From Hofstenia miamia (taxonomy: Eukaryota; Xenacoelomorpha; Acoela; Hofsteniidae), in NCBI GenBank assembly GCA_900660155.1, contig CABFPE010000510.1, positions 329,532-393,531 of the forward strand: 64,000 nt of DNA. Reading direction: 5' to 3'. The position numbers were made by a program, and so were the translations under genes. Below the pieces are notes generated by a model. It was not told the origin of the DNA. It searched no databases and saw only the letters and a program-made list of their open reading frames with translations. Positions 22,852 to 33,881 of the stretch are shown piece after piece; positions within the stretch are counted from its first letter, which is position 1, and each line of letters opens with the position of its first letter.

Positions 22852-25800
22852 CTAATTTACATTAAGTTTTCTCCATGCATTCATTGTTTTTGAGTAACCT
22901 AGGTCATGTTGGTGTTTAAGCAGGTTTTGTTTTAAGAGTTTTTTAAAAGATGGTAAGTTTGTGGCATTCCTTATGTTGAGACTTAGATCATTCCACAATT
23001 TACATGCTGTTGTGACGTATCCTGTGCTCCAAAATTTATTCTTTGTTTGAAATAGATTTATGCACTTGTTTGATCGGCTTTTATGTGTAAAGTATTGTGA
23101 AATGAAGCTATTGCCTTTTGTTGATCTATTTATGCTTTTAAATAGATTTACAATGCTTGTGTACTATATTATAAGAGAAGGTGGGAGTATTGCATAACTG
23201 TGAATAATGTTATGAATTGCTGGTTTCTTGACGCTAAACATTACACAAATAGACCAGTTAAACAACCTATTTATTTGTTCTTGCTGTGCTATGCTTAATC
23301 CGGTAAGCAAAATGCATGCATATCTGAAGTGGCTCATTACAAATGCATCTAATATTGCTACACCTCTTGCGACTTTTCTGACTTCTCTTATGTTCTAAAT
23401 ACCAGAAGACATCTTTCTTAACTTGTTTTGGACTAGTTCATTAAAGGTTAAGTCCCGATCTACTTGCACACCTAGATACTTCACTGAGTTGGCTTGTTGG
23501 ATGGGTGTAGCGTCTTCAGATACTTTTAAACTGATATCTGTTGCGATGTTTTTGCAATTTCTTGGTGAAAATCAAATGAACTGCGTTTTACTCTTGTTCA
23601 TTGTCAGCTTGTTTTGTTTAAAGTAATTCATAATTTGTGCAATGTTTGTCTGCAGATGCTTACTTGCAATGATTGGACTTGGATGCCTGTTGATTAAACA
23701 AATATCATCTGCATACTGAATTACTTCACTATATACATATTTACAGATATCATTTACATACAAATTGAATAAAATAGGACCAAGCACGGTTCCTTGGGGA
23801 ACTCCTTTTTCCGTTTCAATGTAGTCTGAAAATTCATTGTTTACTTTTACTCGCTGCAGTCTATTTTGTAAAAAACTTCTGATTAACTGCCTAGCATCTG
23901 CAGAAAATCCAAAATGCTCTAATTTAAGATCTAATATGTTAAAGTCTAGACTGTCAAAGGCCTTACTTAGGTCTAATAATGCAACACTGCTACATATGCT
24001 ATTTAAGAAAAAACGGGTGCTTTCAGTGAACTGCAGTAATGCGTCTAAAGTACTAAGACCTGCTCTAAATCCAAATTGGGTAGGCGATAAAATTCCATGT
24101 ATTTTTAAGTAGGAATTTAACTGGTTGCATAATAGTCTTTCAAATACTTTGGATATAGGGCTGGTTATAGCGATTGGCCTGTAATTTAGGCAGTTAGTGG
24201 GGTCTCCATTCTTAAAAATTGGTGTAATGTCAGCAAGTTTTAATTTCAATGGATACGTTGAGGTGTGAATAGAATAGTTAAATGCAAAAACTAAGTGCTC
24301 CGAGAAGTAATGTATAAATTTCTTTAAAATGAAAACCGGAATCCTGCTACTGCCACATGAAGTATTATTGTCTAGATTGCTAACTACCCTAATTAATTCA
24401 GCTTCTTGAATAAATCGAAAGGCGAATGTGGGCTTTAATTTCTGAATCTTGATTTCACATTGTTCAGTTTCACCTTTATACAGACCAAGGTCCTTAAAAG
24501 CTAAATTCATGTGATTTGCAATTTCTTTTGGATTGTTAATGATCCTATTATTGTGTGTAATTTCCTGTATGTTGTTAACAAAGTTTTTATCTTTATTGAG
24601 AAATCTATTAAGAAAGGCCCATTTATTTTTTGCAGTAGAAAGGTTTTCATAGAAATGTCTGGACTGTTTCCTCTTTATTGTGTATTTCAATTTATGAAAC
24701 CTTGACTTTATGCTTTTGTAATTATTTACACTAATTTGAGATGAGTGTTTATTTAGCAAGTCCCATGCTTTCTTTTTTTCTACAGCTAATGCTCTTAATT
24801 CCTGATTCAGAATCTTGTTAGGGTGATTTGGCTTGATGTACCTTGCCTTGTATGGAGCGATCTTATTGAGGCAGGTATTAAGCTGACTTAAGATAAAAGC
24901 AATCATATCATTTGAGTTATGCATTGTGTAGACTAAATTCCATGGAACATTTTTTAGATGGTTTGTAAATTTTTTGTCATCAAACTCAGCATAGCTACGG
25001 GAGTAAACTTTCTTTCTACCTCTAGCTAAGTGACTCTCATTGGTTACATATATTGCAAGATTGTGGTCAGAGAAGGAATTAAACATGTACGTTTCAAATT
25101 GAACTGTGTCTAAGTTTGTAATGCAGTAGTCGATTAAAGCAACATCTCTGGTGCACTTGGAACTATTAATTAAATCTACTTGCAGTTCATTACATAAACG
25201 ATCAATATGCTTAATTTCCTGTTTTGCCAAATAGTTTATGTTATAATCTCCTAATAGCAAAATATTTATATCCTTAGCTATAGCTCTTTGTACATCATCA
25301 ATTATGAAATCTATAAACTCATTGCTATTCTGTTTGTGAGGAGAGTAACTTAAATTAATTAAAATCGGCATGTCCGATTTTTTGAAAAGCTTGACCTCAA
25401 CCCACAGAGTTTCAAATAAGCGATGATGAGATTCTAGATCTCTCCGCCGGACAGGTTTCAAATATCTTGGAATTAATAGCATTAAGCCTCCTCCTCTCTT
25501 TTCTCGATTCTTATAAAAACTTTGCAAATTGGACTTATTGAAATTGTACAAATCTTCCGGCACACTATCATTCAACCAAGTTTCAGTGAAGGCATAAATT
25601 GCATTGCTGCCTACTATCTTGTAAACATCCTTTAAATCAGAATAATGCGGTACTAAACTTCTTGTGTTGAGATATGCTATTTTGATGTTATTTTTAAAAT
25701 TCTTTAGGCATGATTGCAGTTCACTGTTGTCAAGTACATCAGGACCTGGATTTTGATGAATATCACCTGCCTGCATTAAGATTAATAGGATCATATGTAA

Positions 25801-25974
25801 GACATAAAAGTTGATTGCATAGAGAAAATTTATAAATACCCCACATTGTTGAAATCTGACTATATGCACAAGCTTAACTGCACCACACAAGTTAGGTTTA
25901 AGATCATGAACAATAGAAGTAGAGTTAGTGATTAATAACAATAAAAATAATAAAGAGTACCTTGACTTAGCCAT
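22852..25974 (-). pseudogene. LINE-A ORF2: APE endonuclease and reverse transcriptase
   Basis: This frame spans 1,040 codons from ATG 25974 to the final TAG at 22852-22854 with no frameshift, but has in-frame stops at 23574-23572 (TGA), 23397-23395 (TAG) and 23166-23164 (TAG). Residues 5-20 and 50-68 are hydrophobic. GDIHQNPGP at 70-78 is a 2A-like motif. The APE-type endonuclease follows: N103 (YLNTRS), E131 (TETWL), GDYN 242-245, D282 (IDYC) and SDH 302-304. The RT shows LNYRPIAITSPISKVFERLL, FDSL, GVPQGTVLGPILF from 724 and YADD 754-757. After the first stop the thumb continues (SVKYLGVQVD, LWNDLSLNIRN) to NAWRKLNVN. The product would nick target DNA and copy the element's RNA there. LINE-B and LINE-C encode relatives. 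Confidence 0.85.
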
Positions 25975-25988
25975 CTTAATTTAATAGT

Positions 25989-27108
25989 CTAATTAATTTT
26001 TTTTAGCAGAATGGAGATTTCCTCATCCTTTGGCATTTCTTTGACAGCTTCAGCGTATAGTTTTCCGGATTTAATGTAGTTGGGTTCGGATCTCATGAAT
26101 TTGATGTTTTGCGTGGATCTATGACTCATACTAGCGTTGAAAAACTTCTTGGGTCTACTTTGCATTCTGTCTATTTTGTAATGTTCAAAGAATATTTTAA
26201 TTTCCTTCACAACCATAGCTAGGCCTCTTCGTGAGAGGTGTATGCCATCCTTTGCTAGAAATCTTTTGTTTATAAGATTATTATTTTCACCCATTAGAAA
26301 TTTACTAAATAATTTAATTTGTCCAATGGAATTATTCTGCAATGATATGTCATTCAGGACTTTGTTGAAGTGGTGAACATAAGTATTTCTTGATAATTTA
26401 TCACGGTTAGTGACAGGAGTGATTTCAACTAGCACAATTTTTTTTGGAGAAAATTTCTGTGAAACTTCATCCAATAGTTCTAACATATCATTTCGAAATT
26501 TTTCAATAGACTCCTCTTTTTCATACTTTGTAGTAAGAGCATCTACTAACCCAGAGTTTATCAAAATAGTGTTGATATTTCGTTTTTTATAATTACTTAT
26601 AATATCCTTAAGATCCAAAGTGTTTTCCCCGGATATGAGTGGAATGCGCATTTTTCATTACGAATCAAGTGTTCTGTGTGGACATGCTTTAGAATTGAGT
26701 TCCTTACACAGAGTAAAGACATTCCGTCTGGTACTTCTTTAATATCACTTCCTTCATAATGGGGAGTTAGCATTTCATTGTCAACATTCCTATTAACTCT
26801 AGTTGGTGTTTGCGAATTACTGTCACTAACATGTGTGCATGTGTTTGTTTGCATGCTATCAACATTAACAACTACACTAGAATTTGAATTTGAAATTTGG
26901 GCGGGAGAATTGTAAACTTCATTGAACATCCACAGAAGCAATTCTGCTGAAAGGTCTTTGTTAGTTTTTGGAATAGCTGATGTAGCGGTGTTTTAGCCTT
27001 TGATTGTATGTATTTCTTTGCATCATCATCATTTTCTATTCCTTTAAAAATGTCATTTTTAATTTTGTTAGCAAGAGCACAAGAAAACCGACCATCGGTA
27101 TCGTGTCC

Positions 27109-27111
<3 letters not shown>
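25989..27111 (-). pseudogene. LINE-A ORF1: SGNH-esterase-like protein
   Basis: The reading starts at ATG 27111-27109 (MGHDTDGRFSC), changes frame near 26990, continues in the 26941-26597 frame, and changes again near 26640 into a 220-codon frame ending at 25989. Motifs follow the order of SGNH/GDSL hydrolases. Block I is VRNSILKHV, with the serine kept but the preceding GD replaced by RN. Block III is ILINSGLVDAL. Block V is KDGIHLSRRGL, with the catalytic D-x-x-H. Esterase-type ORF1 proteins are known in CR1 and L2 LINEs, where they are thought to act with membranes or RNP particles; that role is inferred here. The middle region is rich in N, S and T and probably disordered. The two frame changes mean the copy is inactive as it stands. 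Confidence 0.7.

Positions 27112-27165
<54 letters not shown>
27112..27165. repeat. (TAA)n tract at the 5' border of LINE-A
   Basis: About eighteen TAA units, uninterrupted. The first T is also the first base of the ORF1 ATG on the minus strand, so the LINE reading frame begins exactly at the tract. Confidence 0.95.
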
Positions 27166-27166
<1 letters not shown>

Positions 27167-27506
27167 TTATCCAACACATTCTAATTTGCATGTAAATTTA
27201 ATAATTAAAAAACTTATGTTATTATAAAAGCGATGGTATAGAGAATGCCCAGGTCGAATTATCTATAAGCTGCCACAAAACTGGAATTGATTGAGACTAT
27301 AGTGATTTCAAGCACGCGCTATGATTGTAAGAGAATATAAATGAATTGGAAGCTCATAAAGTGTAATTAAATGTCGTTAAAATTTGCTAAATTGAGGTGA
27401 ACTTCACGAATTTAACGTGTTTTGATTGCACGTAGGCATGTGATTGCTCATCACACTTTAAATACACAATAATCTAGAAAGTGATCGGTTGCCAAAAGTT
27501 AGTATA

Positions 27507-28349
27507 ATGGCCCCCGTTCCCGTAAGAGCGTTGTGCTTTGTTACATTTCTCTTAGTGATAGCATGCGTTTTATTAACATCAATAATGGTCATCATTTATA
27601 TTCAGCAGAACAATATGCAGAAGGATATTCTGGCTCTACTAAACAGAAATTCGGATGCAAGCGTTAGAATAAATTACATAAAAACAGTGATTGGACATTC
27701 AAAGAACGATTTGATAAGCATTCAGTCAAAGATGACAACCAATGAAATCAAGCTGGAAAGTATATTCCAAAGAGGTATGTTTATATCTGATCTGCTGCAG
27801 AACATCACCTTTCAATTGAATGATACCGAATCTATCATGAACTCCACCAAAACTGATATGATGGATTTAGAAAATCAAATTCAAATTAATTCTAAGAATA
27901 CGGCTCTTAATATGAAGATGTTGTACAATACAAACAGTACTTTGGTAGAAATTGCTTCAGAGTTATTGGTGCTGGACCATAAATGGTCAAGCTGGAGTAC
28001 TTCGGAAGATGTAGAAGCGGTTCGTGATAGAAAATTATTGTTGGAGAAAAATCTCAATGAATTAAAAACCAATATTTCACAAACACAAAATTCCTTCGAT
28101 AACCTAGAGAGCAATTTAAATGATTTGAAGAACGACACACTAAAATTCATAGAAGAAACCAATATAGCAAAGAGTAAGTTTAATAGCTCAATTCAAAATG
28201 CGGACAATATTATTTTGAAAAATTCACAAACAATTTCTGGTCTTCACGTCTTTGCCACAAATTTGACAGAAGAGTTGAATTATTTGAATGTAACTGCTTC
28301 CAATCATTCGTTAATACTTGAGCAAATGATGCAAAATTCCACGACATGA
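27507..28349 (+). CDS. type II membrane coiled-coil glycoprotein, probable host gene
   Basis: This is an intact 280-codon frame from the first ATG at 27507 to TGA; the same frame is open a few codons upstream without an ATG. Residues about 7-33 (ALCFVTFLLVIACVLLTSIM and on) are one hydrophobic segment close to the N-terminus with no cleavage site evident, which suggests a signal anchor with the C-terminus outside the cell or in the lumen. The rest is polar and predicted by eye to be helical coiled coil, with 11 N-glycosylation sequons and no cysteine. A W-x-x-W motif (HKWSSWST) lies mid-ectodomain. The layout recalls scavenger-receptor or CD-type stalks without a head domain; no family was recognised. 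A TATAAAT lies at 27336-27342, 165 bp upstream, and no clear AATAAA follows. It is divergent from LINE-A, 395 bp away. A good splice donor-like GTAAGT lies inside the frame at about 28173, so an intron or retrocopy origin cannot be excluded. Confidence 0.6.
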   Translation: MAPVPVRALCFVTFLLVIACVLLTSIMVIIYIQQNNMQKDILALLNRNSDASVRINYIKTVIGHSKNDLISIQSKMTTNEIKLESIFQRGMFISDLLQNITFQLNDTESIMNSTKTDMMDLENQIQINSKNTALNMKMLYNTNSTLVEIASELLVLDHKWSSWSTSEDVEAVRDRKLLLEKNLNELKTNISQTQNSFDNLESNLNDLKNDTLKFIEETNIAKSKFNSSIQNADNIILKNSQTISGLHVFATNLTEELNYLNVTASNHSLILEQMMQNSTT

Positions 28350-28507
28350 TATATGCTGTTATTTTGGAATTTATTGTATTCTGGCGTTAAATTATCATTT
28401 ATATTTACTAAATATTTGTAAGTTCCAAAGTCAATTTGTAGGTCTTGGAATGAAAATGGGAATTATAGAAAATATATTTGTATATATTAAATCTACATTA
28501 TATATGA

Positions 28508-28553
<46 letters not shown>

Positions 28554-28558
28554 TATAC

Positions 28559-28592
<34 letters not shown>

Positions 28593-29748
28593 TAATGCAA
28601 ATTTCTCTACTAAATATTTGATTATATAAAATTGTACTTTACTACTAAGGCATTCTACTGCAAAATAATGCCGGTGATGACATCAATATTTTGCTGGTGA
28701 CATTATCTGGATCAATGACTAGACGACAAATAGTCGTGACTTTATAAAGTTATGGTTTTTTCTGAGTCGACAAAACATGGTTAATGTATTCATGGGAGCC
28801 AATTTTCTTACCAGTGTGAAATGTCGTAATGAGTAACAAAAACAGTAGCTATATTCAAAAACGTTACAATATAAAAACAAAATTTTAAAATATTATTGAT
28901 AAAGGTCTATAGCGAGAAAACGGGCTTTTGAAATTAACTCAAAGTTTATCAAAATATTCCTCATACTATAAACGTAAAAGTCAGGAAAGCCCAGATATAT
29001 CGGGACCTTCAAAAAACGGATGTTTAGAAGCGTTTGCAGTGAGCGTGGAGGAGGCGGAGCATTCAATGCAACGACTTGATTAGGTATAATTTGTATATTT
29101 CGAATCAGATCAACATTTTTGAAAATTAGTACTGTACATGCATATTTCTAAAAGCAAACAAGCATTGAGACGAAAAATCAAATACTCTTCCAATTATTAA
29201 TTTTCCACATGAAATGCACTTTGAAGGTATATTTTATGGATTTCTGAAAGCAGCACTCTAGTTTGGTAATGTTTAGTTCATACCCTTGTTGCATGAAATG
29301 TACGCTATGAACATACATCAGAGTGATTGCTTTGAATTTCTACTTTTCGGCAGTTATAAAAGTTTGTATTGTTATCGTAACCTATTGATCGAAAAATTCA
29401 CATAGTGGATTCATGTAAGACAAGGCATTGCATCGCTTCTCCAGGACCTTGTATGTTGAAATTCAGTTGTCACAGTGCGCCAAATGTTGCCAAATAATTC
29501 GCAACTGTTGAAAACACACGTGTTGAAGGGCAGGAAATAAAGTTCACAATACAAGTATTTTGCATAAATTACAAATGTTATAAATTTTACATGACAATTA
29601 ATATTGATTAAAGTAAAGCAAACAAAAGAGATTAAAAATAAGTGCACAAGAAGTTCAGGAAATAAATCAAAGCTGTAAACTACCAGTAAAAAGCTACAAA
29701 TTACAAGTTACATGTATTTACAAAATAATAATAATAAAGTATATATAC
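28350..29748. other. AT-rich DNA with a long (TA)n block
   Basis: An imperfect TA microsatellite covers about 28509-28592. The remainder shows no coding motif or repeat end. Confidence 0.5.
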
Positions 29749-29778
29749 ACATAAATGTGTGTGTGCGCGTGTGTGTGG
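29749..29778. repeat. (GT)n-rich microsatellite
   Basis: Short GTGTGTGCGCGTGTGTGTGG run, about 30 bp with its flanks. Confidence 0.8.
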
Positions 29779-29849
29779 CTTTCAAGTGCTATACAAAACT
29801 TTCGAATGAATATATAGTGGGTTATTGTCGTTAAAAAATGCATTGTCAA

Positions 29850-31830
29850 AGCAAATTTATTGCGCAATATATGTATACAGAAAATCTACAAACTAACACA
29901 TGACAAAAAATAAAATATATACAAATAATTAACTACAAATTAATATGTACAATATATAATAATATAGTCAATGTTTGTGTGAATGTTTGTGTAGGTGCTC
30001 AATGTTGGATGTATGTTTCAAATGCATGAATGGTATTACCGTCCCCAAATGTATAGGGTTTCATTAGAATAAAGTTGTTTCAATATTTTTTCTAAACTTT
30101 TTATAGTTTTTTTCTATTCACGCTTCATTATCTAAAGTTTTCCATAATTTAATTGATATGTGATGAAAGCCATTATAATTTTTATCTAAACAGAAATTTT
30201 TGAGATCGCTCATTAAATTTATTATAGGCAATAAGGAAAAGGAGCGATGTTTGTATAGAGATTTGAATTTAAATAAGATAGATAGCATATGCATATGAAT
30301 TTGATAGAACGGAGATAATATTTTATATTTATTACGATATACTGATGCTTCGTCATGCTTTTGTGCAAAGTTTAGAGTTTTTATACACCAATTAAATGTC
30401 TTTGATAGAAGCATACGATGTTTCGAATTTAGGTTAGTTAAAAGAAAAGAACAGTATTGAAAATGAGATAAACAGAAAGCATGTATTAGTTGTTTATGAT
30501 AATTGCTTGATATCACATTGCGTAAGTGATAAAGATATCTAATGCCTGCAGTCATTTTTTGAATCTTATTCAGTAGAAATTTTTCAAATTCATTATCTAT
30601 CTCCACTCCTAAATAGCTGACTGATTCACTTTGCTTTATTGACTCATTATTTATCTTTAGTTCTATATCATTAATTAGATTTCTTTGTGCCTTCGGTGAA
30701 AAAATTATAAATTGAGTTTTTTCAATATTTAGTTTCAGTTGATTAATAGTAAAATAATTGTTTAATTTTTCTATATCTGTTTGGAGGTTTTTTGTAGCAT
30801 CAAAAGCATTTTTTGCAGTACTTATTAGGCATGTGTCGTCGGCATATTGGTAGATGTCGCTGTGTTTAACATGTTTTATTATATCATTTACAAAAATTGC
30901 AAATAAAATAGGGCCAAGTACAGTACCTTGGGGCACCCCACGGTCGGTTGTAACATAAATTGATTTTTTACTGTTTAATATTACACGTTGCTGTCTATTT
31001 TTTAAGAAGTTCATAATTAAATTAATTGAGTTAACACCAAAATTATAATTTATAAGCTTGTCTTGCAAGATATCGAAATTCATTGAATTGAATGCCTTAC
31101 TTAAATCTAGTAATGCTACTCAACTGCAGTTATTATGAGATATATTAGACTTAATTTGTTGCGTGATCGATAAAATTGCGTCCTGGGTGCTATGCCCAGC
31201 ACGAAAACCAAATTGCTTATTCGATAGGATGGTTTCAGACTTTAGGAATGCCTAATTTGAATATACAACAGTTTTCCAAAGAGTTTGCTAAAAGGATGTG
31301 TAATACAAATGGGTCTATAATTTTTTGCGTTTAGGTTGTCACCTTTTTTATATATAGGAGTTATATCTGATTTTTTTAGTAAGTCTGGAAATTCACAATC
31401 AATAATACATTAATGCAATGCTACTAACAAGTTTTATCCACAAATAGAAAAAAACGTTTAATAATAAAAAATGGGATATTATAAGAAGTGGTTGATTTGT
31501 TGGTATCAAGTTTTTTAACAATGTTTTCTAATTTATTGATTGTAGCAAGTCTTAAGGAAAATAGTTTTGATTGTTTGAGATTATCAGAATTTTGTTTTTT
31601 TCTTATAAGTTGGGAAATTGAAATTTCCAAGTTCTTTGAATGTTGAATTTAAATGATTTAGTATTTCAGTTATGTCGGTTAAATTCGTATTGTTGATGTT
31701 TAATTGATTTATTTCGGATGAAACACCTTTAGATTTTCCAATAATTTTTTCAAGAATTTTTTTCAATTTGAATTTTATGATATAAGTTATTCTATATTGT
31801 AGAATAGCTAAGGGATTCACGGAAGTGTGC
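29850..31830 (-). mobile_element. LINE-B: 5'-truncated LINE, RT region and 3' UTR
   Basis: A minus-strand LINE related to LINE-A. It starts in the linker between endonuclease and RT near 31820 (INQLNINNTNLTDITEILNH) and runs through the RT fingers at 31630-31424 (LATINKLENIVKKLDTNKST). After decayed frames it reaches the catalytic part at 31083-30118. A 3' UTR of about 250 bp ends near an AATAAA at about 29860. No endonuclease domain is present, which fits 5' truncation during insertion. Frame changes are concentrated between 31083 and 31630. Confidence 0.7.
30118..31083 (-). pseudogene. LINE-B reverse transcriptase, catalytic and thumb region
   Basis: This is a 321-codon open frame. It contains GVPQGTVLGPILFAIFVNDI, YQYADDTCLI with the catalytic YADD, KTQFIIFSPKAQRNLI and SVSYLGVEID, and ends in HISIKLWKTLDNEA. 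The order and spacing are those of an APE-type LINE RT of the same group as LINE-A ORF2, which carries an in-frame stop right after KTQFI. The frame begins just after the SKAFDS-like motif (FDILQDKLINY), and the upstream part is in other frames. By itself it would be a fragment lacking fingers and endonuclease. Confidence 0.8.
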
Positions 31831-31989
31831 TTGCCAATAGAGCACGGCTAAACTGTTTCTCTATTTACAATCATTGAGGTGTCTTATATACATGTTACAT
31901 TAAACATAATATACACATAACTAGTAAACACGAAAACAAGTGATCTAGCCGATACTTGTAACCAGTACCTTGATGCCACAATACCTTAG
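31831..31989. other. spacer between LINE-B and LINE-C
   Basis: About 160 bp without recognisable motif. It may hold the 3' UTR end of LINE-C, whose coding trace starts at about 31990 on the minus strand. Confidence 0.4.
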
Positions 31990-33511
31990 TTGATGATGAA
32001 GCTATTATAATGTTTATGTATGCATAAAAATTCTTGAAAACGTTTATTGAATTTAATATATTGTTTTAGAAAAGAAATGGATGGTTGATCAAATTTGAAT
32101 TTAAATATATGGATAACATATGCATTTAAATTTGGTAGTAAGGAGATAGTATTTTGAATTTTAATCGATAGTCGGATGCATTCTTATGTTTTTCGTGAAA
32201 TTGAGTGTATTTGGGGAACACTTTAACGCTTTAGACAGAAGGATGAGATATTTTGAATTTATTTTTGTAAAGAGGAATGAACAGTAATGAAAGTGCGATA
32301 AGCATGTGCATTTATTAATTGTTTGTGGTATGTGTTTGAAACGTTTCGAAGATGATAAAGATTCCTAACTCCAGAAGCCATTTTTTTGCATTTTAGTCAT
32401 TAAGAGTTGCTCGAAATTTAAATCATCGTCAATTCAAACACACAAATAATGTGTTTTGCTTTATTGGTACCTGATTTATATTAAGTTCTATGTTTCTTGT
32501 GAGATTTGTGTATGTCTTAGGAGAGAAATTTTGAATATTTTGTTAAATTTTCGATGTCATTTTGGAGATGTTTAGTTGCATTAAGGCATTAATATAAGTA
32601 CCTTTTAAGACAGGTATCATCTGCATATTGATAAATTATATTATTACTTACATTTTGTGTTATGTCATTCACGTAGCTTGCAAATAGGACTGGACCTAGA
32701 ACTGTGCCCTGAGCCACCCCGCTGTCATTTATAATATATTTTGATTTTTACCTATTAAGTATAGCACGGTATTGTCGATTTTTAAGGAAGTTTATTATTA
32801 AATTAATAGATTTGTTATCAAAATTATAATAAATTAGTTTGTTTTTCAATATTTCAAAATTCATTGAGTTAAGAACTTTGCTTAAATCAAGAAGTGCAAC
32901 GCAACTACATATATTAAGGCCCAAATTAGATTTTATTAGTTCTGATATTGATAAAATTGCATCTTGAGTGCTATAAACTTTAAGAAAACCAAATTGTTCT
33001 CTCGAGAAAATATTTTAAGATTTCAAATATGCGTTTATTTGATTATTTAGTAATTTTTCGAACAGTTTACTAAAAGAATAGGTCTATAATTTTTTGCGTT
33101 TAGAAGATCACATTTTATAAAGATCTGATTTTCTAAAAATTTTTGGAAATTCGTTGTCAATAACATTGGTTAAATGCGAATAGCAGAATGAAAAAGGGGC
33201 TAAATAATAAACATTTGAAGAATATAAGATGCTGATGATTTATTAGTGTCTAAGCTTTGTATTAGGGTTTCCTATTCAATGATGTTTGGTTGTGCGTTTA
33301 TTAATATTTTCCTTACTAATATTTATTTAGGTGGTCTATTATTATTGTTTTTTTTGGTAATTTGATTATCAATACTTAATTCGTTAATGTCCGTTGAAAT
33401 CCATTTACTTTTGCAAAGCATTTTATGAATATATCGCCCATTTTTCGTTTGTAATATTGAAATCATCAAAAATCTTTTTCGGTCGTAAAGCAGACTTTTA
33501 TTTCTTATTTT

Positions 33512-33763
33512 TTAAATTATTTTCTTTTGATTTTTCATATTAGCAGTCGTCGGTTCTGTTTTAGCAAGATCAAATAGTTTTCTTTTAATGCTTACTTGTT
33601 CATGAACACCACTGTCAGCAGCTTTGCGCGCTTTTAATTTAATTTTTCGGCATTTAATTCGTTTCTCTTTGCAAATTTCTTGTGAAATACAATTAATCAA
33701 AATAGATGCAAATTTTAGATTGTATAGGTAATCCAACCATATGTTTTTCGAAAGCCTTTTCAT
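33512..33763 (-). pseudogene. LINE-C linker region open stretch
   Basis: An 83-codon stretch rich in lysine (KRLSKNIWLDYLYNLKF, RIKCRKIKLKARKAA). Its place just upstream of the RT fingers corresponds to the basic linker between endonuclease and RT. No separate domain is recognised. Confidence 0.4.
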
Positions 33764-33832
33764 TATTTTGAGTAATTTAGATAATCCCTTGCATAATTTA
33801 TTATAAAATGATTAGCATTAGTAGTTATATTA

Positions 33833-33878
<46 letters not shown>
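33833..33878. repeat. (TA)n microsatellite
   Basis: Alternating TA run that directly borders the Tc1-like end which follows. Confidence 0.95.

Positions 33879-33881
<3 letters not shown>

Larger units (their letters stand above)
22649..27111 (-). mobile_element. LINE-A: near-complete two-ORF non-LTR retrotransposon
   Basis: A 4.46-kb element on the minus strand: ORF1 with an esterase-like domain, a 14-bp spacer, ORF2 with endonuclease and reverse transcriptase, a 3' UTR of about 200 bp, AATAAA, then a (TTA)n tail. ORF1's ATG directly abuts another (TTA)n tract at 27112-27165, so no 5' UTR of its own is visible. An SGNH esterase in ORF1 and APE-RT in ORF2 are known in the CR1/L2 branch of LINEs. 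Breaks are few (two frame changes in ORF1, three in-frame stops in ORF2), so insertion looks fairly recent. It is the best-preserved element in the window. Confidence 0.85.

Noticed and set aside
23423-24705. Plus-strand open stretches over LINE-A.
   Set aside because: They are mirror frames of the ORF2 coding sequence on the minus strand.
27881-28162. 93-codon minus-strand frame.
   Set aside because: It is the antisense of the 27507-28349 gene.
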